64,000 bases of DNA from VFMC01 sp963791635. GTDB lineage: Bacteria; Actinomycetota; Acidimicrobiia; Acidimicrobiales; Ilumatobacteraceae. Every line of letters starts with the position of its first letter. Within the stretch, counting starts at the first letter, position 1. Of the stretch, positions 44,272 to 53,308 are shown one piece after another. The stretch is taken from contig CAWBTC010000012.1 of NCBI GenBank assembly GCA_963791635.1, positions 1 through 64,000 of the forward strand, in the 5' to 3' direction. The position numbers and the translations under genes were made by a program. The notes under the pieces are model-generated. The model was not told the origin of the DNA and made no database searches. It saw only the letters and a program-made list of their open reading frames with translations.

Positions 44272-45915
44272 TCAGCCGTCGAGGATCGTGACCGTACCAG
44301 CCGATCCGTCGACGGTGACGAGTGCTCCGTCGGCGATGCGAGTCGTGGCATCGAGCACGCTCACCACGCACGGAATGCCCAGCTCGCGGCTCACGATCAC
44401 GGCATGGCTGACCTGGGCACCGACGTTCACGATGACTGCACAGGCAGGAACGAACAGTGGGGTCCAGGCCGGGTCGGTGATCGGAGCGACGAGAACGTCA
44501 CCCGGCTCGAGGGCGAACGGATCGCTCGGGTGCAGCACCACGCGAGCGCGACCGGTGGCGGTGCCGGGGCTGCCGGGGACGCCGGACAGCACGTCGCCGA
44601 CCTTTGCGATCTGCGCCGTGGAAACGCCCTTGCGCTTCCACGACGACACCGGCGGCGCCGTGCCGTTGATGATGAACGGCGGCTCCAACTGCCAGAGCTC
44701 GAGGTACTGCTCCTCACGGGCAACGAGCCGTGGCCGGAACTCGTCGGGGCCGGCGACGAATGCGTCGAGCTCGTCATCGAGCAGCATGCACAGCTCGCTC
44801 ATCGTGTAGTCGTACCGCTCGGCCAGCTCGCGAATCACCATCCGCACCTCGTGCAGCACGCGGATCACGTTGGTCTTCGTGCGCTCTCGACCTGCGAGAT
44901 AGGCGTGTGCCGACGCGAGGCCCATCTCGAACTGGGCGAGTACGTCGGGCTGGCCGGCGAGCGCGGCGCGGACCCTTGCTTCTGCTGCTTCGCGGAGCGC
45001 GATGTTGCGGTCGTTGCGCGTGTGAGGTGCCTCACCGTCGGCAGCGCCGCGCATGCGGTCGACCAGCACCGTGACCAGCGCGGGTCGGGTCTCCCACACC
45101 TCACTGCGGATGTCCCACTCATTCGGCCCACGGCTGCCGAACTCCCGCTGGAACTCGTCGAATCCTGCCCGGTACTCAGCCGACTCGGGCGCGAGCCGCG
45201 ACAGCTTCCACATCGCCGCACTCGGAGCGGCCGAGTCGACCTCGCCAACGCTGGTGATGAGGGTGAGCGCGAGCGTGGGGTCTCCGACCGCGTCGGCGAT
45301 CGCGGCGAGCACTCCGGGTCCGATCGACGAGCCGGCGGTGACGGTGAGGTGGCGCCGGAAGAGGTGTCGAAGCGTTGGCAGGAAGTCTCGGGCGCGTTCG
45401 AGCAGCTGGTCGTCGGTGATCGCCTCGAGGTCGGGGCGCGATGCCCGGGCAGCCCGGCTGATTTCGCGGTCGTCGCGCAACTCGGGGAGATCGGTGGCCG
45501 TCATCACGGCACCCATCCACACCGCGAGCCGCTCGGTCGCTGCAGCGTTCTCGTGCCACGGTTCGGCCACGTACGGCGGCTTGTCGGGATGGTCGCCGAA
45601 GTACGCGGTGTCGATCGCCTCGGCAGTCAGGCCGGGGCCGCGCGCACCGAACACGCGCGCCGACGTGCCGTTGATGTACAAGTAGCCACCCAGTTGCCCG
45701 ACCACCTCCGGCGTCGCCTCCGACAGCTCGTCGGCGTCGTAGGCGCCGTAGTCGTAGACCGCCGAATCACGCCAGCCGGCGAGCAGCGGCGTGAAGACCA
45801 GAGTCCACGCGAGAGGGCTGCACGGGTCGGGCAGCACCTCGCCGGCATTCGCACGGGTGAGCAATGGGAACTTCGGGTTGATGTCCCAATCGGTGATCCA
45901 GTGATCCGCAACCAT
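44272..45915 (-). CDS. PEP-utilising mobile (phosphohistidine) domain protein, paralogue 2
   Basis: 547 residues; ATG 45915 follows gaggagg, the best ribosome site of the three paralogues. Shares LLTRANAGEVLPDPCSPLAW, SVGEVDSAAPSAAMWKLSRL, EFGSRGPNEWDIRSEVWETRP, GRERTKTNVIRVLHEVRM and the swivel motif VSHAVIVSRELGIPCVVS with the other two. The order of blocks is the same throughout, so the triplet arose by tandem duplication and diverged well (about half the residues differ by eye). It sits 36 bp before paralogue 1. Confidence 0.83.
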   Translation of the reverse strand: MVADHWITDWDINPKFPLLTRANAGEVLPDPCSPLAWTLVFTPLLAGWRDSAVYDYGAYDADELSEATPEVVGQLGGYLYINGTSARVFGARGPGLTAEAIDTAYFGDHPDKPPYVAEPWHENAAATERLAVWMGAVMTATDLPELRDDREISRAARASRPDLEAITDDQLLERARDFLPTLRHLFRRHLTVTAGSSIGPGVLAAIADAVGDPTLALTLITSVGEVDSAAPSAAMWKLSRLAPESAEYRAGFDEFQREFGSRGPNEWDIRSEVWETRPALVTVLVDRMRGAADGEAPHTRNDRNIALREAAEARVRAALAGQPDVLAQFEMGLASAHAYLAGRERTKTNVIRVLHEVRMVIRELAERYDYTMSELCMLLDDELDAFVAGPDEFRPRLVAREEQYLELWQLEPPFIINGTAPPVSSWKRKGVSTAQIAKVGDVLSGVPGSPGTATGRARVVLHPSDPFALEPGDVLVAPITDPAWTPLFVPACAVIVNVGAQVSHAVIVSRELGIPCVVSVLDATTRIADGALVTVDGSAGTVTILDG

Positions 45916-45950
45916 GGCGACCTCCTCTGATTCTCCTCTGATGCACGCGG

Positions 45951-47621
45951 TCAGGGCACCGACAGCACGGTGACGACGCCAGTGCTGCCGTCGACGCGGA
46001 CGCGGGCGCCGTTCGGGATCCGCCGTGTGGCGTCGGTGGCCGAGATCACACACGGGATACCGAGCTCGCGGCTCACGATGATCGCGTGGCTGAGCGCCGC
46101 GCCCACGTCGACGACCACGCCTGCCGCCGGTACGAACAACGGGGTCCACGACGGATCGGTGATCGGGGCGATCAGGATGTCGCCCGGCTCGAGGTCGGTC
46201 GGATCGTTCGAGTCGAGGATCACGCGGGCGATGCCTTCGGCTTGTCCGGGGCAACCGGGCATGCCCACCAACACGTCATCGACACCGAGCATGCCTGCCG
46301 ACGGCTCGTCTCGACGATGCCACGTGTCGGGCCCGTCGGTGCGGCCATCGAAGATGAACGGTGGTGTCAGCTCCTGGAGCTTGCGGTACTCCGCACGGCG
46401 CGCACGGATCGTCTCGGTGAACGCGTGCGGGTTCTCGATGCACGGCTCCACCTCGGCCGAGCGCAGGAAGCCGTAGTCCTCGATCTCGTCGAACGCACCC
46501 TTGGCGACCATACGAGCGCCGAACTCACGCATCGGCATGCGCATCTCGTGGATGCAGCGGATGTTGTTCGTCTTGGTTCGTTCCCGTCCCGGCAGCCATG
46601 CGGCCGAGCAGGCGATCGCCGCGGCGAGCTGTCCGTGGGTGGCTGGGTCGCCCTCCACCATCGCCAGCAGCTCGGCCGACGCCGCCTCACGCTGGCGGGC
46701 TCGGTCGGCGTTCTGCAACGCCGGGTCGGCCGACTCAGGGGCGCCACGCATGCGGTCGATCGCCGACAAGGCCAGAGCCGGCCGGGTCTCCCAGGTGGGC
46801 GACCGCGACTCCCACTCGTTGGGCCCGCGGCTGCCGAAGTCGAGCAGGAACTGGGCGAACGCGTCGGCGAACTCCGGTGAATCGGGGGCCATGCGCGACA
46901 GCGCCCACATCGCATGGCTCGGGGCGGCAGAATCGACCTCACCGATGCCGGCGAGGATCGGCAGGATCAGATCGGGCCGGCCCACCGCGGTGGCGACGCC
47001 GGAGATCGCGCCCACCGGCACCGTGGCCATGTACGTGGTGAACAGGTGGTGCGAGAAGTACTTCCGGTGCGCCGGCACCAGGTCGAGGTATCGCTTCCAG
47101 AGGTCGAGCTCGCTCCAGGTGCTGTAGTCGGGGCGAGCTGCGCGCAGCGCGATCGTCTCCTCGCGGTCCTCGGTGAGCTCGGTGAGATCGCTCAGGCTGC
47201 TCTGTGCGAACACGTACCCGAACGTGGCGCCGATCTTCTCCGTGAGATCGGGTCGCTGATCGCCGTCCATCGCCTGGTACGGCGGGACTCCTGGCATCGC
47301 ACCGAAGAACGTCTCGTCCATCAGCTGCCACGACAGGCCCGGCGCCCGCTCACCGAAGATCCTGATCAGCGACGCGTTGAGGTAGCAGTAGCCACCCTGC
47401 ACGCCCAGCTGGCAGAACTCGTCGGCCGGGAACTCGTCGGCCTCGAATGCCCCCATGCGCACCCACGCATCACGCCACCCGAGCTCGGCGTACCAGAGCG
47501 CAGTGTCGCTGGTGAGCGGCGTGACGGGATCGGGGAACACCTCCCCCACGTTCGCCCGCGTGTACAGCGGAAACCGCGCCGACAGATCGGAGTCGGTCAC
47601 GTAGTAGCGATCACCAGACAC
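45951..47621 (-). CDS. PEP-utilising mobile (phosphohistidine) domain protein, paralogue 3
   Basis: 556 residues from GTG 47621 (ggggga 6 nt upstream); the frame is open to 47687. LYTRANVGEVFPDPVTPLTSD, GIGEVDSAAPSHAMWALSRM, DFGSRGPNEWESRSPTWETRP, GRERTKTNNIRCIHEMRM and LSHAIIVSRELGIPCVIS follow the same plan as the two downstream paralogues. It is first in the operon, divergent from the ABC1 kinase with about 150 bp between them for promoters. It lacks an ATP-grasp domain; phosphenolpyruvate, a phosphorylated small molecule or a partner protein may be the phosphate source (inference). Confidence 0.82.
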   Translation of the reverse strand: MSGDRYYVTDSDLSARFPLYTRANVGEVFPDPVTPLTSDTALWYAELGWRDAWVRMGAFEADEFPADEFCQLGVQGGYCYLNASLIRIFGERAPGLSWQLMDETFFGAMPGVPPYQAMDGDQRPDLTEKIGATFGYVFAQSSLSDLTELTEDREETIALRAARPDYSTWSELDLWKRYLDLVPAHRKYFSHHLFTTYMATVPVGAISGVATAVGRPDLILPILAGIGEVDSAAPSHAMWALSRMAPDSPEFADAFAQFLLDFGSRGPNEWESRSPTWETRPALALSAIDRMRGAPESADPALQNADRARQREAASAELLAMVEGDPATHGQLAAAIACSAAWLPGRERTKTNNIRCIHEMRMPMREFGARMVAKGAFDEIEDYGFLRSAEVEPCIENPHAFTETIRARRAEYRKLQELTPPFIFDGRTDGPDTWHRRDEPSAGMLGVDDVLVGMPGCPGQAEGIARVILDSNDPTDLEPGDILIAPITDPSWTPLFVPAAGVVVDVGAALSHAIIVSRELGIPCVISATDATRRIPNGARVRVDGSTGVVTVLSVP

Positions 47622-47768
47622 AGTTCGTCCCCCAGACGTCGATCGGCTGCCATCCCCATGGCGACCGGGTGGGCGCATCGTAGCCACGTGTCGGATGTGT
47701 CGGGAATCGCAGGGGACAATGTTGCAGACGCATGGCCGGATGCCGGCGATCGCTGCGATCCTGTGCCC

Positions 47769-49370
47769 ATGGATCTCCTGGCAGGACCCGCCGACCGCTC
47801 ATGGGGTGCGTTCACCGAGGAGCACCCCTGGGTGCTCGAGCGCGACGCCATCCGCTGGCTCCCACTCGCCGACCGCCTCCGCAGCGCAGCGCGCGCAGAG
47901 GTGCCCGTGCTCACCAAACCGTCGAAGGTACCGCCTGGTGCCCGGGTGATCACCGTGGTGCGTGAGCTCGGCACCGCCATTGCGCCGTGGTTGGTCCGCA
48001 AGAAGCGCGGCAGGTTCGCCTCCCCCGAAGCCAGCCGCGCTGACATCTCACGTCGCCTGCGCGTGGCGGCCGAGCACCTCGGCCCGACCTACATCAAGCT
48101 CGGCCAGATCATCTCCAGCGGTGAGGGCCTGTTCCCCGCCGAACTGGTCGCAGAGTTCAAGCTCTGCCGCGACCAGGTGCCCGCCGAGCCGTTCGACGTG
48201 GTGCGCACCGTCGTGGAAGCCGACCTCGGCGGGCGGCTCGAAGACCTGTTCTCCTCGTTCGACCGCACCCCGCTCGCGGCCGCGTCGATCGCACAGGTAC
48301 ATGCAGCCACGTTGCACACCGGCGAAGAGGTCGTGGTGAAGGTGCAGCGACCGAGCGTGTCGATGTACGTGCGCAAGGACCTCCGCGTCATGGCATGGCT
48401 CGCCCCACACCTCGTGGGTCGCATCCCGATCGCCGCGCTCGCCAACCCCCCGGCCCTCGTGGAGCTGTTCGCCGAGACGATCGTGGAGGAGCTCGACTTC
48501 CGGATGGAGGCGGCGAACATGATCGATGTCGCCGCGATGCTGCGCGAGCTGGGCCAGGACGGCTACGTCGTGCCCCGCCCGCACCCCACGCTCGTCACCC
48601 GCCGCGTGCTGGTGATGCAGCGAGTGACGGGATTCAACTTCGACGATGTGGTCGGCATGCAGGACGCCGGCATCGACACCGAAGATGTCGTGCGCACAGC
48701 GATGGTGGCACTCATGGAGGGCGCGATGGTCTACGGCGTGTTCCACGGCGATCTGCATGGCGGCAACCTGTTCGTGCTGGCCGATGGTCGCACCGCGCTG
48801 CTCGACTTCGGCATCGTGGGTCGACTCAGTGGCGAGCGTCGCCTCGCGTTCTTGAGGATGATGCTCGCCGCCACCACCAACGACGTCCGTGGCCAGATGG
48901 CGGCCATGCGCGACCTCGGCGCTCTCCCGGCTGACACCGACCTCGAGGCGGTCATCAAGGACCTGCGACTCGACCTGCCTCCGATCGACCCCACGACGCT
49001 CACGGGCGAGGAGCTCGTCAGCGAAGTCCAGCGGGTCGTGAAGGCGCTGATGGGCTACGGGGCACGGATGCCCAAGGAGCTGATGCTCTACGTGAAGAAC
49101 ATGGTGTTCCTCGACGGGGCGATGGCCCGCCTCGCCCCCGACCTCGACCTGATCGGCGAGATCGCCAAGATCTCGATGATGTTCGCCGAGCGCCACGGCG
49201 AGCGCCTCGGTCGTGAGCTCGGGATCGACCACACGTCGATCGAGATGAACATGGACGGAGTGAAGGCCGGCTTCGGTGTCGATGCGAGCACCGACAGCCT
49301 CACCTACCGCGAGCTCCAGGCCCGCCGCGAACTGATCAGCAAGCGAATGCGCGACCAGGTCGGCCGCTGA
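47769..49370 (+). CDS. ABC1/UbiB (ADCK) family atypical kinase
   Basis: 533 residues. The family's KxGQ motif is in HLGPTYIKLGQIISSGEGLFP, the Ala-rich nucleotide loop in PLAAASIAQVHAA, the catalytic Lys in VVVKVQRP, and HGDLHGGNLF and LLDFGIVGRL supply the catalytic and metal Asp. UbiB supports quinone biosynthesis and lipid transport; actinobacterial members may serve menaquinone. The C-terminal 60 residues lack a clear membrane anchor. ATG 47769 chosen; the frame is open upstream with a GTG at 47763, so the N-terminus is uncertain. Confidence 0.87.
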   Translation: MDLLAGPADRSWGAFTEEHPWVLERDAIRWLPLADRLRSAARAEVPVLTKPSKVPPGARVITVVRELGTAIAPWLVRKKRGRFASPEASRADISRRLRVAAEHLGPTYIKLGQIISSGEGLFPAELVAEFKLCRDQVPAEPFDVVRTVVEADLGGRLEDLFSSFDRTPLAAASIAQVHAATLHTGEEVVVKVQRPSVSMYVRKDLRVMAWLAPHLVGRIPIAALANPPALVELFAETIVEELDFRMEAANMIDVAAMLRELGQDGYVVPRPHPTLVTRRVLVMQRVTGFNFDDVVGMQDAGIDTEDVVRTAMVALMEGAMVYGVFHGDLHGGNLFVLADGRTALLDFGIVGRLSGERRLAFLRMMLAATTNDVRGQMAAMRDLGALPADTDLEAVIKDLRLDLPPIDPTTLTGEELVSEVQRVVKALMGYGARMPKELMLYVKNMVFLDGAMARLAPDLDLIGEIAKISMMFAERHGERLGRELGIDHTSIEMNMDGVKAGFGVDASTDSLTYRELQARRELISKRMRDQVGR

Positions 49371-49392
49371 CCGACATCCGTACATCGTTGTC

Positions 49393-49431
49393 CGTGAGCG
49401 ATGCGCCGCCACACGCGGCGTTTCGCTCACG
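49393..49431 (+). terminator. Hairpin between the ABC1 kinase and nucS
   Basis: CGTGAGCGA (49393-49401) pairs with TCGCTCACG (49423-49431), with an inner CGCCGC/GCGGCG stem. It lies 23 bp past the ABC1 stop, with no T-tract. Confidence 0.6.
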
Positions 49432-49463
49432 AACGGGGGTGGACGCGTAGTGTCGGGCGGGTC

Positions 49464-50123
49464 ATGCGTCTGGTCATTGCACGGTGTTCGGTCGACTATG
49501 CCGGTCGGCTCACCGCCCACCTCCCCGAGGCCGTTCGTCTCATCATGGTGAAGAACGACGGCTGCGTCGCGATCCATGCCGACGGCGGCGCGTACAAGCC
49601 GCTCAACTGGATGAACGCCCCGAACACCATCGTCGACCACGGCGAGCACTGGACCGTCACCAATCCAAAGGGCGAGACGCTCACGATCAACCTGCTCGAG
49701 GTGATCAGCGACGTCGCTCACGAGCTCGGTGACGACCCCGGCCTGCAGAAAGACGGTGTGGAGGCTCACCTCCAGGAGTTGCTCGCGGCATCGCCACACG
49801 CGATCGAGGACGGCCTCACGCTCGTTCGCCGCGAGTACCCGACCGCGATCGGTCCGATCGACCTCGTGTGCCGGGACACCGGCGGCCAGGTGGTGGCGAT
49901 CGAGGTGAAGCGACGCGGCGACATCGACGGTGTGGAGCAGCTGGCTCGCTACATCGAGCGGCTCCATCTCGACTCGACCCTCGGCGCGGTGCGCGGCGTG
50001 TTCGTCGCCCAGGTCGTGAAGCCACAGGCCCGCGTGCTGGCCGAGGCCCGCGGGTTCCGTGTGGTGGAGGTCGACTACGACGAGCTCCGTGGCATGCGGC
50101 CCGACGAGCTCCGCCTCTTCTGA
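49464..50123 (+). CDS. nucS: Mismatch-specific endonuclease NucS/EndoMS
   Basis: 219 residues; ATG 49464 (MRLVIARCSVDYAGRLTAHLPEA) aligns with the known NucS start. The N-terminal DNA-binding part has VHADGGAYKPLNWM-like AIHADGGAYKPLNWMN; the C-terminal nuclease carries IGPIDLVCRDTGGQVVAIEVKRRGDIDGVEQLARYIE, a RecB-like Asp/ExK site. NucS performs mismatch repair in actinobacteria that lack MutS-MutL, working with the beta clamp. manA follows 17 bp after its stop. Confidence 0.95.
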   Translation: MRLVIARCSVDYAGRLTAHLPEAVRLIMVKNDGCVAIHADGGAYKPLNWMNAPNTIVDHGEHWTVTNPKGETLTINLLEVISDVAHELGDDPGLQKDGVEAHLQELLAASPHAIEDGLTLVRREYPTAIGPIDLVCRDTGGQVVAIEVKRRGDIDGVEQLARYIERLHLDSTLGAVRGVFVAQVVKPQARVLAEARGFRVVEVDYDELRGMRPDELRLF

Positions 50124-50140
50124 CCCCCACACGGGCCAGA

Positions 50141-51208
50141 ATGGCCGCCATGCAGTTGGTGTCGGGTGTCGTGCAGCACTATGCGTGGGGTGATCGGTCG
50201 TTCATCCCGGCGCTGCTCGACGTGGCCGAAGACGGCAGACCGTGGGCCGAGCTCTGGTTGGGGACCCACCCAGGGGGTCCCTCCACCTTCACTGATGGCA
50301 CCCCGTTGCGCGACGCGGCAGGTGAGCTGCCCTACCTGTTGAAGGTATTGGCAGCCGGAGAGGCCCTGTCGCTGCAGACCCACCCGAGCCGGGTCCAGGC
50401 CGAGGCGGGCTACGCGCGCGAAGAGGCCGCCGGCATCGCCAGGAATGCGGCGAACCGCATCTACCGCGACGCATTGCCGAAGCCCGAGCTGATCTGCGCG
50501 CTCACGCCGTTCGACGCGTTGTGCGGATTCCGCCCGATGGTGTCGTCGGCTGCGCTGCTCGACGACCTCGGCCTCACGACGCTCGCCGCCCGGCTCCGCA
50601 GACGCGGCCTTCCCGCGATGGTGCGCGACCTGTACCACGGAGAGATCGAGCTGGAGCCGATCCTGAGCACGTGTCGCGCACACACACGGGCCGAGGCTCG
50701 CCTCGTCGAGCAGCTGGCCGACCAGTACCCAGGCGATCCCAGCGTCGCCGTCACGCTGTTGCTCCATCGCGTCCAGCTGTCGCCGGGCGAGGCGATCTTC
50801 CTCGGCCCCGGCAATCTCCACGCCTACCTCTCTGGCGCCGGGATCGAGATCATGTCGGCGAGCGACAACGTGGTCCGCGGCGGGATGACCCACAAGCATG
50901 TCGACGTCGACGAGTTGCTCGAGGTACTCGACATCCGCTCGATCAGCGACCCCCGGGTCGTGCCGCGAGAGGTGGAGGCGGGCTCGTGGTGCTACGACAC
51001 CCCCGACACCCCGTTCCGGCTCTGGCGCTGCGAGGTCGCCGGGCCCTTCCGACACGTCGCCACGGGCCGCGAGTTGCTCATCTGCGCCGACGGCGCCACC
51101 GATCTCATCGCCCGTGGCCAGACCGTGGTGCTGTTGCCCGGCGAGGTCGTCGAGCTCTCGGGCATCGCCACGCTGTTCCGTGTCGACGAGGTCTCGGTTC
51201 CCGGCTGA
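50141..51208 (+). CDS. manA: Mannose-6-phosphate isomerase, class I
   Basis: 355 residues. Type I PMI motifs: YAWGD near the start, AELWLGTHPGGPS, the zinc site ALSLQTHPSRVQAEAGYAREE (Gln, His), KPELICALTPFDALCGFR (Glu) and GPGNLHAYLSGAGIEIMSASDNVVRGGMTHKHVD (His and catalytic Arg). It interconverts fructose-6-P and mannose-6-P, feeding GDP-mannose for glycans and mannosyl lipids. ATG 50141 is used; ATG 50150 is also plausible. Confidence 0.94.
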   Translation: MAAMQLVSGVVQHYAWGDRSFIPALLDVAEDGRPWAELWLGTHPGGPSTFTDGTPLRDAAGELPYLLKVLAAGEALSLQTHPSRVQAEAGYAREEAAGIARNAANRIYRDALPKPELICALTPFDALCGFRPMVSSAALLDDLGLTTLAARLRRRGLPAMVRDLYHGEIELEPILSTCRAHTRAEARLVEQLADQYPGDPSVAVTLLLHRVQLSPGEAIFLGPGNLHAYLSGAGIEIMSASDNVVRGGMTHKHVDVDELLEVLDIRSISDPRVVPREVEAGSWCYDTPDTPFRLWRCEVAGPFRHVATGRELLICADGATDLIARGQTVVLLPGEVVELSGIATLFRVDEVSVPG

Positions 51209-51253
51209 CCCCGTCCGGCCCGAACCGGCGCGATCAGCGCGCAACCGGCGCGC

Positions 51254-52027
51254 TCACAGGCGAATCGCTGCGTCGAGCGCGAGGTCGAGCAACCGCTCGC
51301 GTGCGCTGTGCTGGCGGTCCCAGTGTCGATGGTCCCACTCGGCGGCACTCACGTCGTCGCCGGCATAGAGCAGCTGTCCGTACACCGCACCGCGGAAGCT
51401 CGCGCAGGCGAACATCGCGGACGCCTCCATCTCGACCGTGATGCAGCCCTGGTCACGACGGCGGGCCACCTTGGCCACTGTCTCGCGGTACGGCGCGTCG
51501 GTGGTCCACGTCAGCCCGTGGTCGTGGGGAACGCCGCCCTCGGAGAGGACGTCGTCGATCGCCGACAGCGCACGCGGGTGCGGCAGCACCGCGGTGTCGG
51601 CCGGCGCGTAGTGGTAGCTGGTGCCCTCGTCGCGGATGGCGCCCGTCGGCACGATGACGTGGCCGAGGTCGAAGCCCGGGCGCACGATGCCCGCGCCGCC
51701 GCAGCCGATGACGTTCGTCGCACCGAGCGCGATCAGGTCCTCGAGCGACCCGACCGCAGCCGGCGCGCCAACCGGTGGGTTGGTCAGGGCGACGTCCACG
51801 CCATGGTGGGTCACGATGAAGATGCCGTGGTCACCGTGCTCGAACTTGACATGGTGCACCGCGTCGAGTCCCTCGGTGCGCGACCGCACCACGTCGCCGA
51901 ACCAGCACATGACGGCTCGCTCGGGGAACCCGAGCTGGGGCCGGTACCGCCACGGGTTGATGACCGCCTCGTGCGACGGGTCGAACTCGAGCAGCGGGAG
52001 GTCGGGCGGGAACCGGTCGGGCGTCAC
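51254..52027 (-). CDS. Nucleoside phosphorylase (uridine/purine phosphorylase family 1)
   Basis: 257 residues from GTG 52027. VMCWFGDVVRS (phosphate loop region), FIVTHHGVDVALTNPPVGAPAAVGSLEDLIALGATNVIGCGGAG and ITVEMEASAMFACASFRG (ribose-binding Glu-Met-Glu) define the NP-I family. The final DD (YAGDDVS) fits a uridine-phosphorylase-like member, but the base preference is unproven. Likely nucleoside salvage. It follows ispG by 12 bp and is the end of the housekeeping run. Confidence 0.85.
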   Translation of the reverse strand: MTPDRFPPDLPLLEFDPSHEAVINPWRYRPQLGFPERAVMCWFGDVVRSRTEGLDAVHHVKFEHGDHGIFIVTHHGVDVALTNPPVGAPAAVGSLEDLIALGATNVIGCGGAGIVRPGFDLGHVIVPTGAIRDEGTSYHYAPADTAVLPHPRALSAIDDVLSEGGVPHDHGLTWTTDAPYRETVAKVARRRDQGCITVEMEASAMFACASFRGAVYGQLLYAGDDVSAAEWDHRHWDRQHSARERLLDLALDAAIRL

Positions 52028-52039
52028 CGCTCCATTCGA

Positions 52040-53308
52040 TCAGCCGCCGGAGACGGTCTTGCGGATCTCGACGATTCTCTCTGCGGCGTGGTTCGCGTCG
52101 TCGCCCTTGTCGTCGAGCAACTTGGCCCGATCCTTGGCCGCTTCGCGCTCGGCGATCGTCGTGTCGACTCGGGCGATCGCCGCGTCGGTGCCGTGCTCGT
52201 GGATGAACTCGGCCCACTCCACGAGCGCTTCGACCATCTCGCTCTCGGGCACCACCGCGACGTTTCGCCCCTTTACGAACAGGTGCCCTCGCTTGTTGCC
52301 GGCGGCGATGCCGAGGTCGGCCTCGCGTGCCTCACCAGGTCCGTTCACGACGCAGCCCATCACGGCCACCTGAAGCGGGATCTTGCGATCGCCGAAGGCC
52401 TTCATCGCCCGGTTGGCGACGTCGATCACGTCGATCTCCGCACGGCCACAGCTGGGGCAGGCGATGAGGTCGACGTTCTTGCGTTCGCGCAGGCCGAGGG
52501 CTTCCAGCAACTGCCGGCCAGCACGCGCCTCCTCCACCGGGTCGGCGGTGAGCGAGTAGCGGATGGTGTCGCCGATGCCTTCGAGGAGCAGCGTGGCGAT
52601 CCCGGCCGTGGCCTTCACCAGACCTGCCGGGGGCGGGCCGGCCTCGGTGACACCGAGGTGGAGGGGGGCATCGGTGACCTCGCTCAGCTGGCGGTACGCC
52701 TCCACCATCAGCGGCACGCTCGATGCCTTGACGCTGATCTTGTAGTCGTGGAACCCGACCTCGTCGAAGTAGGCGATCTCCTGCAGCGCGCTCTCCACCA
52801 TCGCCTCGGGGCGGATGCCCCCGTACTTCTCGTAGAGCGCCGGATCGAGCGAGCCACCGTTCACGCCGATCCGGATGGGGATCCCACGATCCTTCGCCTC
52901 GGAGGCAACGGCCTTGATGTGCTCGGGTTTGCGGATGTTGCCGGGATTGAGCCGCAGCCCGTGCACACCGGCTTCCATCGCCGCCAGCGCCATCCTGTAC
53001 TGATGGTGGATGTCGGCGATCACCGGGATCGGCGAACGCGGCACGATCTGGGCCAGACCTTCGGCAGCTTCGCTCTCGTTGCAGGTGCAGCGGACGATGT
53101 CACAGCCTGCTGCTGCCAGCGCATAGATCTGCTGGAGGGTGCCCTCCACGTCGGCGGTCTTGGTGATCGTCATCGACTGTACGGAGATCGGTGCGTCGCC
53201 ACCGACGGCGACCTTGCCGACATGGAGCTGACGGGTGCGACGGCGCTCGAAGCTCGAGGAGCCGGATGCTGGTGCGTTCACGCGTTCAGTCTGCCGCGTC
53301 TCAGCCAC
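52040..53308 (-). CDS. ispG: 4-hydroxy-3-methylbut-2-enyl-diphosphate synthase IspG
   Basis: 422 residues. TIM barrel starting RRTRQLHVGKVAVGGDAPISVQSMT, then DIVRCTCNESEAAEGL, IADIHHQYRMALAAMEAG, LRLNPGNI, and the 4Fe-4S domain with CPSCGR and VMGCVVNGPGEA (three Cys and Glu). It reduces methylerythritol cyclodiphosphate to HMBPP in the MEP isoprenoid pathway. GTG 53308 overlaps the rseP stop by 8 nt, so it is translationally coupled. The C-terminal 60 residues are charged and helical, beyond the usual end. Confidence 0.96.
   Translation of the reverse strand: MAETRQTERVNAPASGSSSFERRRTRQLHVGKVAVGGDAPISVQSMTITKTADVEGTLQQIYALAAAGCDIVRCTCNESEAAEGLAQIVPRSPIPVIADIHHQYRMALAAMEAGVHGLRLNPGNIRKPEHIKAVASEAKDRGIPIRIGVNGGSLDPALYEKYGGIRPEAMVESALQEIAYFDEVGFHDYKISVKASSVPLMVEAYRQLSEVTDAPLHLGVTEAGPPPAGLVKATAGIATLLLEGIGDTIRYSLTADPVEEARAGRQLLEALGLRERKNVDLIACPSCGRAEIDVIDVANRAMKAFGDRKIPLQVAVMGCVVNGPGEAREADLGIAAGNKRGHLFVKGRNVAVVPESEMVEALVEWAEFIHEHGTDAAIARVDTTIAEREAAKDRAKLLDDKGDDANHAAERIVEIRKTVSGG

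Noticed and set aside
45916..46254. Upstream extension of PEP paralogue 2 to 46254
   Set aside because: Would overlap the end of paralogue 3 and ignores the strong gaggagg ribosome site before ATG 45915.
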